Notes under the pieces: generated by a model | Told to the model about the DNA's origin: nothing | Databases searched by the model: none | The model's input: only the letters and a program-made list of their open reading frames with translations | Translations under genes and position numbers: made by a program | Assembly: GCA_025617745.1 (NCBI GenBank) | Contig: CM046855.1 | Span: forward strand, 43,949,313 to 44,013,312 | Length of the DNA stretch: 64,000 nucleotides | Origin: Heliocidaris erythrogramma | Taxonomy: Eukaryota > Echinodermata > Echinoidea > Camarodonta > Echinometridae | Direction: 5' to 3' | Shown: piece by piece, positions 33,001 through 39,331 of the stretch | How positions within the stretch are numbered: position 1 is the stretch's first letter | Layout: each line of letters opens with the position of its first letter

Positions 33001-34577
33001 CGGACACTCCCATTCAGCTCGTCGCACCGTCCATTATGACATCACTAGCGGCTCTGGGTGTGTTTTTCCTCCCACCCATGGCAGGCGAGAGGATTCTTAT
33101 GGTAGGGGTGGCCTTCCTAGGCCAACTGATGCTGGCTGGATTCAGTGTTCTTGCCCAGATTCATTCCAAGGAAGCTGGAACACTATACAATTTCATGCTT
33201 TTTTCGACAATTTACATTTTCCTCATCATTGTAGCTGTACTGTCATCGTTTTTCGTATTTCCTCTAATGAAGAGATATAAACAAACGGAGGACAGTCCGG
33301 AAGAGGACGGTGTGCAGTTGTTGACCATCAGTGTGAGTTTGTTAATTATTTTTTTGGCATTTGGGTCCTGGGCAAAAAAATTCGAGGGGATCTTGTTAGA
33401 GGACAGTACTAGAAAAATGCAAAATCACTTAGGGCCTATTAGGGCGACAAAATTTATATCCCGTCAAAGAAATCATTCTGTAGCCATAAAAAATAATTCA
33501 TTCCTGATTTTTGTTATAGCAATGATGTACAGTATTAATCTTATAATTACAGAATGATATTCAGCAAGAAACATTTTTCTTTATTGCAATTTCGTCCCGA
33601 AGCGCGTTGACTGGGAGTCGAGCGCAAAATCGATATGCGCATGAGCGACTCGGAGTATCTCTCCGTCCCGTTTGATTTCAGGACGGTTCTCGGGCGAAAT
33701 TGCGTCCGGTCTAAAGTGGGGACAGGAAGCCGTATTGTTGTCGCCATCCACTTTTTCGTAACTTGATTGAAAAACAAGACGGAGAGAGTGCGAGGACCGC
33801 CACAGTCGGTTAAAGGGATACTCAACCGCAGATTGTGGACGTTTTTATGCCGCGAGATGGCACCGTGATCGTTACCTGATCATGCCGTCGCCCGTGCAGT
33901 CCGAAATGTAATCCCAGTAGTCCGACGGACGCATTCGACACACAAACTTTGTGTACGAGTAAATGGGGCTTACGCAATCCTGACTTTCCCCACGGCCACC
34001 TGGTGGAGTATCCCTTTACAGGACCTATGAAATGCAAGTACATGTGGATCTTTGATGATGTGTATTGTTCTGTACATCACAAAATTAACAAACTGAAGGT
34101 TGATCATTCATGCTGCTTTGTGATTGGTCACTTCCCAGAGAAAACCATAGTTTTATGGATACAGCATGTTGTGGAACCGATTTAAAATGGATTTAGCACA
34201 TTTCACAACCATTTTTTTTTCTTCCCATATTGAATTCAACTTTCTGTATGTATCAATATAATGAAGCTAATTGAAAAGAGTACATGTTACATTCGTGCAC
34301 CCCCAAAAATAAACGTCTGATAAAAAATGAGCACATTTTTTGGAACTGAACTCTTCAAATGTCACCTTTAATGTACTCCTGCTTACTCTATCTCTCTCTC
34401 TCTCTCTCTGATTCTCCCTCTCTCTCTCCTCTGTATTATAATCTTGTAACCATCTGTGAAACCATTTTTTTTTTTTTGCGACAGGAAAAGAAATTTGTAT
34501 CAGCAATACCAGATGCCATCATGTTCATCATCTTCATTATTCTATACATCGTTGGCATGGTAACACTATTCTCTTGA
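20873..34577 (+). CDS. divergent Cys-loop (nicotinic-type) ligand-gated ion channel subunit, 5' exon missing
   Basis: Join of 20873-21003, 24423-24467, 28631-28737, 32615-33332 and 34485-34577: 1094 nt, 363 residues plus stop without the N-terminus. Exon phases are compatible at every junction and each intron is GT-AG. The product should be a plasma-membrane pentameric receptor subunit: ligand-binding domain, four membrane helices, and a very short M3-M4 loop. The 45-nt and 107-nt exons correspond to the 45-nt and about 110-nt exons of nicotinic receptor genes, which supports the family and the splicing. Departures from the family are a 26-residue spacing between the Cys-loop cysteines (normally 13), no vicinal cysteine pair, and a hydrophobic pore helix. 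The signal-peptide exon was not found; it may lie upstream in or beyond the window. Ligand and ion selectivity cannot be read off. Confidence 0.85.
21040..21056. repeat. poly-G tract after poly-T
   Basis: About 16 T followed by about 16 G, 36 nt downstream of the exon donor, then a short (GT)n. Confidence 0.9.
21223..22538. mobile_element. satellite-bearing element 2 (CCTCCGCC hairpin end) with AGGTCA arrays
   Basis: The left end is a hairpin: ATGCCTCCG-CCCACC, GAA, GGTGGG-CCGGAGGCAT. GTCCGTCC repeats follow, and the right end GGCGGAGGCAT is inverted to the left end. The core at about 21307-22497 is seven full units of about 170 bp plus a partial eighth (starts near 21307, 21477, 21648, 21817, 21987, 22158, 22328). 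Units 4 and 6, and units 5 and 7, match each other best, so a two-unit (341-bp) higher-order period exists. Each unit carries four AGGTCA-like words. It lies in the receptor intron between 21003 and 24423. Confidence 0.8.
22649..23840. mobile_element. satellite-bearing element 3 (TATCCCCCGG end)
   Basis: The left end is ATGTATCCCCCGGCAATGGCAGCA and the right end CTCCTGGGGGATATA is a weak inverse. The core is about six diverged units of roughly 175 bp with the words GGGGGCAGCATCACC, CACCTCCATACAAAATTTGAAAG, AAATCCGTCGAGAAATGTGACC and TTTGACCCTATAAAAGACGG. A separate DNA element has inserted at 23019-23307. A single-unit relative of the family is at 50483-50690. Confidence 0.7.
23019..23307. 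mobile_element. MITE with CCCTTAYAAAAAA ends and TA flanks
   Basis: Starts CCCTTATAAAAAAAATACCATGG and ends inversely CCATGGTACTTTTTTGTAAGGG, flanked by TA on both sides. The interior is a chain of near-palindromic ATACCATGGTAT words. It interrupts a satellite unit of the surrounding element, so it is the younger insertion. Confidence 0.8.
23860..24420. other. receptor intron, CAT/CTC-rich; no feature beyond low complexity
   Basis: Between 23870 and 24160 the + strand is rich in ATCATC, CTCCTC and CATCAC words, a trinucleotide-type low-complexity region. From about 24380 a T-rich tract leads to the acceptor of the 45-nt exon. Confidence 0.6.
24423..24467 (+). CDS. receptor 45-nt exon
   Basis: Flanked by a T-rich tract ending in TTTTTTGACAG and by GTAAGA. 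It encodes NEADGTVIVNFGLYQ in phase 0. The position and length match the 45-nt exon of nicotinic receptor genes, whose product has the pattern DE.NQI..TNVWL.Q. The final 31 bases and the donor are duplicated 232 bp downstream. Confidence 0.88.
24437..24900 (+). repeat. 232-bp tandem duplication including the exon 3' end and donor site
   Basis: Copy 1 is 24437-24668 and copy 2 is 24669-24900, nearly identical. Each starts with CACTGTAATAG (exon sequence), passes through the GTAAGAACTTCGC donor and runs into the GGCCCGAATTCACAAAG element end. Each ends in a pyrimidine-rich TATTTCAG. Copy 2 therefore forms a 31-nt exon-like segment (24669-24699) with its own acceptor-like and donor sites. Confidence 0.9.
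24518..25580. mobile_element. element with GGCCCGAATTCACAAAGGAGG inverted ends
   Basis: GGCCCGAATTCACAAAGGAG and GGTTTAAACC palindromes begin the element at 24518 and again in the tandem copy at 24750. The inverse (TTTAAACCTCCTTTGTGAATTCGGGCC in two adjoining parts) closes it at 25580. No coding sequence is present. It carries a nested MITE at 24924-25542. Confidence 0.75.
24924..25542. mobile_element. nested MITE with CACTGTWAAAAAT ends
   Basis: Starts CACTGTTAAAAAATATG and ends TTATTTTTACAGTG. The interior repeats TGTAGTTTTACAGTTATT and AGGAAATCAGC words. It interrupts the GGTTTAAACC end of the host element, so it arrived after it. Confidence 0.7.
25585..26180. other. receptor intron with no recognised feature
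   Basis: Mixed-composition DNA with two short open frames that do not resemble known proteins. Confidence 0.5.
26183..26361 (-). mobile_element. 7SL-like SINE, copy 1
   Basis: On the - strand the head reads GGGCGTTGTGGCGTGCGCC then TGTAATCC.AGCTAAC, close to the first 45 nt of 7SL RNA and the Alu left arm. A GGTTCGAGACTGAG B-box-like word follows about 60 nt later. The body ends in a (CA)n tail. Two more copies are at 41340-41519 and 42638-42823. Here it lies antisense in a receptor intron. Confidence 0.65.
26371..27745. mobile_element. element with about 105-bp terminal inverted repeats
   Basis: The left arm (GTGTTTCATAACCTTTAATC, TCGATCCTCGAAACACGCGG, ATAGTCCTGATTATTGC, CTTGCTCCATC) is repeated inverted at about 27640-27745. 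A short hairpin (AACCAAGGAGGT...ACCTCCTTGGTT) lies at about 26578-26612. A MITE is nested at 27113-27381. No transposase frame is visible. Confidence 0.75.
27113..27381. mobile_element. MITE with TTAAAGGGA ends, copy 1
   Basis: Shares most of its length with 33811-34018 and 49478-49768: ATGCCGCGAGAGGGCACCGT, GTTACCTGATCATGCC, ACAAACTTTGTGTACGAGTG and GACTTTCCCCACGGCC. The ends AAAGGGA and TATCCCTTTT are inverted. It contains no gene. Confidence 0.75.
27750..28625. other. receptor intron; CT/CA microsatellite at the 3' end
   Basis: No recognised feature to about 28500. From 28509 to 28615 it is (CT)n with a short (CA)n, which also serves as the pyrimidine-rich tract of the next exon. Confidence 0.6.
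28631..28737 (+). CDS. receptor exon with the WVPD motif
   Basis: The exon follows CATAATATAG and is closed by GTATGT. It encodes NWTDESMAWSKDIYNISYIF and IPRHVVWVPDTVLHKG, ending with two bases of a split glycine codon. W.D..M.W....Y and W.PD..L are the signature of the nicotinic ligand-binding domain (loops D and A region). One codon shorter than the classical 110-nt exon. The usual asparagine after W.PD..L is replaced by HKG. Confidence 0.92.
28805..29437. mobile_element. Tc1/mariner-like MITE with about 205-bp inverted repeats
   Basis: CACTCAACCAAAAAAGTAAG begins it and its inverse ends it, with TA on each side. The arms continue through AAACGGGAATGGATAGG, ACATGAATGGCATATCATTG, CACCAATAATGATATCTGG (as inverse) and AGTTGCACTTAA-like sequence. 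The TA target and CACTC.ACC start fit mariner-type elements (inference). The spacer of about 225 bp has no transposase. Confidence 0.85.
29522..29594 (-). tRNA. tRNA-like SINE head (Thr-type TGT position), - strand
   Basis: GCCCGGA, then TAGCTC (A box), GAGC, CTGGT-CATGTAA-TCCAG, then CCGGG-TTCGAAT-CCCGG and TCGGGGCA. The fold is cloverleaf-like, but position 33 is A instead of U, one anticodon-stem pair is T:T and one acceptor pair is G:G. Very likely tRNA-derived repeat rather than a working gene. Confidence 0.55.
29930..30001 (+). tRNA. tRNA-like SINE head (Thr-type TGT position), + strand
   Basis: Same structure as 29522-29594 with a normal AGTTGGTA D loop. The same three defects (A33, T:T and G:G) are shared by both copies, which shows they descend from one SINE source. 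Internal A and B boxes are intact, so Pol III transcription is conceivable. Confidence 0.6.
30092..30241. mobile_element. short MITE with GACTAATGGGTACATTA ends
   Basis: GACTAATGGGTACATTAGG at the left is inverted at the right (TTAATGTACCCGTTAGTC). A third partial copy of the CCTAATGTAC word lies inside. About 150 bp with AT-rich flanks. Confidence 0.75.
30245..30925. other. receptor intron with no recognised feature
   Basis: A - strand frame at 30321-30632 has normal composition but no family resemblance and no splice context. A short C tract lies at about 30637. Confidence 0.4.
31072..31331 (+). pseudogene. THAP zinc-finger fragment, frameshifted
   Basis: An ATG at 31072 starts SRNCVVC and then loses frame in a (GT)n expansion. 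The adjoining frame gives GCYNTLKNTNISFFTFPKLN and QRNLWVKFVKIRRKDFT, and another shift leads to CRDHFEKSAFERHCKIDFGD. The Cys...Cys, FPK, W and C..HF pattern is a THAP C2CH zinc finger. Two frameshifts make it non-functional as it stands. No downstream transposase domain is visible. Confidence 0.7.
31396..31468 (+). ncRNA. tRNA-like SINE head (Val-type CAC position)
   Basis: GATGTGTTGGCTCAGTCAGT (A box), GAACG, CTCACAA anticodon loop with CAC, and GTGGGTTCGAACCTCGG (T arm and B box). The anticodon stem is poorly paired. A SINE body (ACCAAAAGACGTTAAAAG, TTGTTTGGCGTTCAACAATT) continues to about 31600. It is preceded by a duplicated GATGTATTTTATACC. Confidence 0.65.
32030..32555. mobile_element. 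fold-back MITE just upstream of the large receptor exon
   Basis: TTTAACGGTTTTAAATAGTA, TTTGACATCAGGAATAAC and CCGAAAACGGTTATTTTCAA at 32037-32130 recur inverted at about 32440-32545 (GAAAATAACCACTTTCTG, GTTATTCCGGATATCAAATA, TGAAAACCGTCAAAAATC). Its right edge lies about 60 nt from the exon acceptor at 32614. Confidence 0.75.
32615..33332 (+). CDS. receptor exon: rest of ligand-binding domain, M1, M2, M3
   Basis: Acceptor TCTTTCCTTCAG, donor GTGAGT. One base completes the split glycine, then 239 codons follow (numbered from the GTG at 32616). Cysteines 32 and 59 are the likely Cys-loop pair, with 26 residues between them and no FPFD motif. W92 lies in the loop B-C region, but there is no vicinal CC. 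M1 is about 132-153 (proline kept), then LPPMAGER, M2 about 158-181, M3 about 188-214. The -1' glutamate and 9' leucine of M2 are kept, while positions 2', 6' and 13' are L, V and M. All three membrane segments sit in one exon. The frame runs on to 33557 only by read-through into the intron. Confidence 0.9.
33400..33810. other. receptor intron with no recognised feature
   Basis: Contains open read-through of the upstream exon to 33557 and CG-richer DNA at 33590-33760. No protein family or repeat end was recognised. Confidence 0.45.
33811..34018. mobile_element. MITE with TAAAGGGATACTC ends, copy 2
   Basis: TAAAGGGATACTCAACCGCAG at the left and GGAGTATCCCTTTA at the right are inverted. The body matches 27113-27381 and 49478-49768 but lacks the central CCCCGCGGGGCGC part. 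This gives the best view of the terminal repeats of the family. Confidence 0.85.
34391..34430. repeat. (CT)n microsatellite
   Basis: CT dinucleotides with a short interruption, within the polypyrimidine region of the last receptor intron. Confidence 0.9.
34485..34577 (+). CDS. receptor last exon: M4 and stop
   Basis: Preceded by a T run and GCGACAG. It encodes EKKFVSAIPDAIMF, IIFIILYIVGMVTLFS and TGA in phase 0 with the previous exon. The hydrophobic stretch is M4, ending two residues before the stop. The M3-M4 cytoplasmic loop is only about 30 residues, far below the usual length in nicotinic subunits. Confidence 0.88.
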   Translation, partial: EKKFVSAIPDAIMFIIFIILYIVGMVTLFS

Positions 34578-34784
34578 AGGATGTGCAACAATTCAATTAT
34601 CCTGGGATATTGATAACATCTGGCACATGGAGTTTTCCATCATGATGCAAAGCCAGGACCATCGTTATAGTTCAGAAGTGCTACATCATGCACAAGAGAC
34701 TACTCGATGTACAATAGAAATCATTGCTGATGATGCAGGATCACAGAACAAAGTTCATGCATGCATTAATAGAGGGGGGATACT

Positions 34785-34922
34785 GGGGAGTGTTTCATCA
34801 CGCGTTTTGTCAGTGATTTTTACTGACAAATTTGCTCTCAGAAAATCAGATGCAAGGATTTCACTAGCCTATAACAGTTGTCAGTAAAAATCACTGACAA
34901 AACACTTGATGAACTGCTCCCT
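34785..34922. mobile_element. MITE in the probable receptor 3' UTR
   Basis: GGGGAGTGTTTCATCACGCG, TTTTGTCAGTGATTTTTACTG and the inverted right arm (CAGTAAAAATCACTGACAAA, CACTTGATGAACTGCTCCC). About 45-bp arms with a short spacer. It starts 208 nt after the stop codon, so the mature transcript could contain its hairpin. Confidence 0.8.
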
Positions 34923-35046
34923 TGATCATTCAAAGATTAAGGATCCATTAAGATTATTGGAGCAACTTGGATGTTTAAACTAGCATGTTTTTATTGCAGT
35001 CTGACTGTACCTGGTGACAACATACAACGGTATAATTTTGAATGTA

Positions 35047-35052
35047 AATAAA
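35047..35052 (+). terminator. candidate polyadenylation signal of the receptor gene
   Basis: AATAAA 470 nt downstream of the stop. It is the first canonical signal in the correct orientation that I noticed after the last exon. Confidence 0.4.
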
Positions 35053-35283
35053 CAAATTTCATATCATATGTATAATTAATTATGTACAGTATAGCTCTGA
35101 CAATACCAGCATTACAACAATTAATGGTGGCTATATTTTTATCCTTAAAGCCCCATTCAAATATGACGCAATAAAATGTCTTTAACATAAACCTACACAT
35201 ACTCTGTGATACAGTAATAATAATAGTAAGAATAATAATAATAGAGTCCATTTATATAATGCAGCTCCTTTAAGTATCAAAGT

Positions 35284-36100
35284 GTTACATTGGCTTTACA
35301 CTAAGCCTGAGTCGAATCGATTGGTTAGCCGGTGTTCGATCGAAGACATCGAATCCCGATTTCGTTTTGGCAAAACCGGTGCATCGATTTGTAGTCTGCC
35401 AGATTTTTGACTACCGTAGCCACCATGAAAAAAGCAAATAAAAAAAGAAACTCTGTAACATACAGCATAATACTAGCAGAGAACGTGAAGGCGACTTCAA
35501 ACTGTTGGCTAACTTTCGCTAATTCGCTCGCGGGGGACGTCGCGCTTTACCTGTGCTTTCTCTATGGAAAAATCGTTTTGTCGTTACGAACTGAAGTTTA
35601 CGATAATATTCTTGCACTCTCTCTGCATTGTCAATTTGACAATTGTATAATTGAACATGATAAATACGAGCATGAGTACGAGTGTTCCTACTTAATTCGC
35701 AATAACTAATATCACACTGTCATCAAAGACAAAGTAAGATCATTAATTAGACACATCCGACAATGAATGAGCATCGCTTCGTGCGACACTAGAGTGATAT
35801 TTTGGCTAGCCATACGGACTAGAAACTTAAGATTTTGGCTCGTCCGCTGTGATTTTTACTAGCCATTGGCTAGCGGGCTATCGTTAATGTCGAGCAGCGA
35901 GAGCCCATACATATGCCCGCGATGCCAGCGGACCGGTCACCGGTGCATGGTGCATGCACTGCGTGCAACTCTGTTTTCACCGCCCATCATTTATCGATGC
36001 ACCGGTATTCGATCGAATCAAAGCCGTCGAATCCCAGATTATGAAATATTCGATATGACTCAGGGTTACATTGGCTTTACACTTAGCAGAGCCACCATGA
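35284..36100. mobile_element. element with ACCGGTGCATCGAT inverted parts
   Basis: GTTACATTGGCTTTACACTAAG at about 35284 recurs in the same orientation at about 36064. ACCGGTGCATCGAT at about 35376 recurs inverted (ATCGATGCACCGGT) at about 35992, with GTATTCGATCGAA nearby on both sides. An unrecognised + frame at 35407-35709 lies inside. The mix of direct and inverted ends suggests a composite or rearranged element. Confidence 0.5.
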
Positions 36101-36119
36101 TAAGGTGCTAAGCCATTCA

Positions 36120-36780
36120 AGGAAATTCTTCCTAAAGGATACCCAATTTCTTCACTTATTTAAAGTTACATGTGACTTGTGATAGAACGATTTGTCACAT
36201 GCCCTATCCATTGTGAGATATAATATAAAGCTTTGCAACATGCACTGTGCATATGCCAAATCTCTTTACAGGCATTTGGTGGACTCGTGAGCAGTGGACT
36301 GCCACGTTCGACTCTTTTTATTGGCAGTCTGTAGTTTTGATGCGTGAGGAGTAAAAGAGTTTACAGCGTCATGTTTGAATGAGGCTTAAACAAGTACATC
36401 TACTTAACTTTTACAGACACAAGGTTGATATTGCACTTTAAGTTTGTAATTATTTAATCCAAACCCCATACAAAATTTGTACTTATACCTCATCATTTCC
36501 TTTTCAGAAAAAAAACGGAGTGAGCTCATGTCATTTAGTTTTCAACAATGACAATTCTAGAACACTTCATATCCCCCTAGTCGATCTGCACGAAGGGTGA
36601 CTGGATAATTAATATGTAATAGGCAAAGGGAGGTTAAAGCACCATCAAGCTTTGCTTCTTGTTGGCATCCTTTTTATCTTTATCATTGTGATTATTGTAT
36701 ATGAAATATATTTTCAAAATTCTTTGTGATTTTCATGATTTCAAAACAAAATTGATTTGAATTGAATAAGCCAGTTTGTA
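36120..36780. other. intergenic stretch with no recognised feature
   Basis: AT-rich DNA between the two convergent genes. No open frame, RNA-like fold or repeat end was identified. Confidence 0.5.
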
Positions 36781-36782
36781 AT

Positions 36783-37292
36783 AAGCCAGTTCGGGGTTAG
36801 CGCATGGTACAAATGACCCCAAATATCCACAGATATTTTAGACATGGAGGGTCCCTTTATGTGCACTTCAGAAAAATAACTCTGGGAGTGATAGAGGTGC
36901 CTCATGAATAGCTTTTGTTTCCCCCTTTAAAAAGAATACTTCCACCTGGATATCATGGAATGAACCATTAGTGCATAATTGAATAATGATTACATGACAT
37001 TCATGAGCACATATCGAATATTAGTGCCAGTGGGTTTTAGAATTTGGTACAGATGACCTTTACCTGCTCATGCTCAGATTGCATCCCGAAGTGGCTTATT
37101 ACAATTTGCGCATGTGCAGATAAAGGTCATTTGTACCGAGTACAACTGACCTTCATACGCTGTCATTTTGTACGCACCTCACAGCACGCACCAGTATGAT
37201 TTTACATGTTAAACAAGTAGCGCATCCACCAAAATGAGCGCGCGTACAAATTGGGGTCATTTGTACAATAAACTAATTACGAACTGGCTCAC
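36783..37292. mobile_element. element with AAGCCAGTTCGGGGTTAG-type ends
   Basis: AAGCCAGTTCG...GGTACAAATGACCCC at the left is mirrored by GGGGTCATTTGTAC...CGAACTGGCT at the right. An inner palindrome (GGTACAGATGACCTTTA...TAAAGGTCATTTGTACC) lies at 37047-37140. Related words occur at about 13185-13260 and 42840-42920. Confidence 0.65.
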
Positions 37293-37502
37293 TGAATTGA
37301 ATTTCACTTAATTTGACAGCATGTTCCATTTCAGTTGTTTGTAAATCACTACTATGAATAATATTAAAATATATCTCATAATGAAAAAAAAAAAAATATT
37401 TTGTTGCATTAGCATGAGCAAACTGATGAATGAATGGAGTAGCATAAAATGATAATGAGAGTAGAGTATCAATAGCACAAAAAAAAGAGACCGAAATGCA
37501 CA

Positions 37503-37922
37503 TTAACCCTGTCAGGACAGAAATTATTTAAGGGCTAAATTGATCACATTTTTTCCTTCAAATTGGCAACAATAATATTTTCCTTTAGTGTTACATGGTG
37601 CTAATAAGGTAAAATGTCTGTGAAAGCAATATACACGGTTAGGTATTTTGTAGAAAATTTGAAAAAAATTTCCAACTTTGATAAAAAAAAGAAAAGATTT
37701 TGAACCTCTCAACGTGCTGCCAAATTAAGGATTTTAAAGCTTATTCTCATTTTCAAAATTCTCGGCATCAAATGCAATATGGTCATGCAACCAAAATGGA
37801 GATAGTGTGTGCAGAAATTGTTGTTCTTTCTACTCATGCATCTGGTATATTTTTTAGGGCGCTGAATCAAAAGTTATTGAGCCATATCACAAAATGTAGT
37901 CAAAATGTCTTGAAAGGATTAA
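37503..37922. mobile_element. TTAA-flanked MITE, copy B
   Basis: Starts TTAACCCTGTCAGGACAG and ends TGTCTTGAAAGGATTAA, inverted with mismatches and carrying TTAA at both edges. It is homologous to 12751-13135 along its length. Confidence 0.7.
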
Positions 37923-37924
37923 AA

Positions 37925-39260
37925 GAGTATGGAGGCCTTCAAAATCAGTTTTATCATAAGCACAATTACTTGTGATGCAAAATCAGACAAAAATCAGAGC
38001 ATTTTGTTCTCCTATGTTGTACCACTTGATAACGTGCAAAAAAGACCACTTACAGTACATGTAGTTCTAAACAGTGAATCAGGAAAATATCTATTCTCGG
38101 AATCGAGCATTTCAATAAATGTCCATAGGTTGTTTAATATGCAATAATCAAATCTGATGTTCAATAAGTATAGTCATGTCTTTAATTCATGATATATCTT
38201 CTATTTAGAGCCACAAGGGCGTTAACTCTATGTTCATTGATATGAATTAATGCTTTTCCAGCTCTGAGCAGATGATGTACTTTCTAAAATTTTGAACTTG
38301 GAAAATTGCTTTTGAAATTTGATATGAATTAGAGTGAATTCCAAATAATAAATTTATTTCAATGCTATCACATTCAAACTTGAACTGTATTGTACAATGA
38401 TGCATACGATAGAAGACAGTAATGAATTAGGCTGAAAGCTGTTCTCAAGGCCTGTTGCTACCATATGCTGCAGTAAACTGCCCCCCTCCACCAGCCGTGT
38501 TTTTGGTCAATTAAATAAATGGCAAGTGGGGATGCACGACGCAACAAAGTTCCTACACATATAAGATACAGAAATGTGAAATGCGGTACCTTTTCATGTA
38601 ATGCCGTGGGTGGCAAATCCCACCCCAAAATTTGAGTGCTGAACATTTAGGCTCAGAAGATCTTGAAAAGTTCTTCCTCATACAGAAACCTGAGCCATCA
38701 GTATAATGTTAATTCCTATGCAATATATTTTTGCCCAGTTTGCTCAAGCAAAAAACTCTTTGAAAGTTAACTATGAAAAATTCATTTTGAACAATTGCTC
38801 AAAAGTCTGGCGACATGGAAGGGGTTAAAATCCCCGCATATTTTAAAAGGCGGTTTACCGCTCATATTTGAACAAGCCTTTAGGTGTGAATTTGTTCATT
38901 TTCAAGTGAAATATAGATGAAGTGTATATAAATCAATCTTAAATTTCTTGAAAAGTATATCAGATAATTCCATGCAATGCGATCATCAGTTATGCTCTTA
39001 GACAAATAAGACAATTTTATTTTGTTCTTTCCTGGTCGCAGCTCTTTTTTTAGTGCACTTTATAGAAAAATGCCATAATTAATTCCAATTTTTTTCGCTT
39101 CCCAGAGTAACATTTCATCTGGTACCGTGTTTGAAATTCTTGCTGATCTTTGCTGTATACAATACTTTGGAAATATTTGTTACGCATCTTAGCACCCACA
39201 CTGTCAAATAAGTACCTTGTGACAAGTTCCTGGAACCCAGTGAAACCTTACTCAGTAATG
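37925..39260. other. intergenic stretch and probable ANCHR 3' UTR
   Basis: No coding sequence recognised. On the - strand the first AATAAA after the ANCHR stop is at 39016-39021, so the part above about 39000 is probably 3' UTR. The remainder is AT-rich intergenic DNA. Confidence 0.5.
39016..39021 (-). terminator. candidate polyadenylation signal of ANCHR
   Basis: AATAAA on the - strand about 245 nt beyond the stop codon at 39265-39267. Confidence 0.45.
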
Positions 39261-39264
39261 TGGT

Positions 39265-39331
39265 TCATTTGTTGGGTGCTTTGTAGGGTTTTATCTTGTG
39301 ACTCTCAATTCCAAAGTCTCTGTGTCCTTCT
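39265..39331 (-). CDS. ZFYVE19: ANCHR exon 11 (C-terminus and stop)
   Basis: The acceptor AATCTACAG is followed by one base completing an arginine codon, then [21 protein letters not shown] and TGA. It supplies the final histidines (H451, H459) of the B-box-like finger. The EGH.xF...EH pattern is typical of the ANCHR C-terminus. It was too short to stand out without the neighbouring exons. Confidence 0.92.

Noticed and set aside
32669-33013. Long - strand frame opposite the large receptor exon
   Set aside because: It is the antisense shadow of a well-supported exon with conserved receptor motifs.
32616-33557. Treating the whole 313-codon frame as one uninterrupted gene
   Set aside because: It begins at GTG without a start context, is preceded by a strong acceptor, and loses receptor similarity after the GTGAGT donor at 33333.
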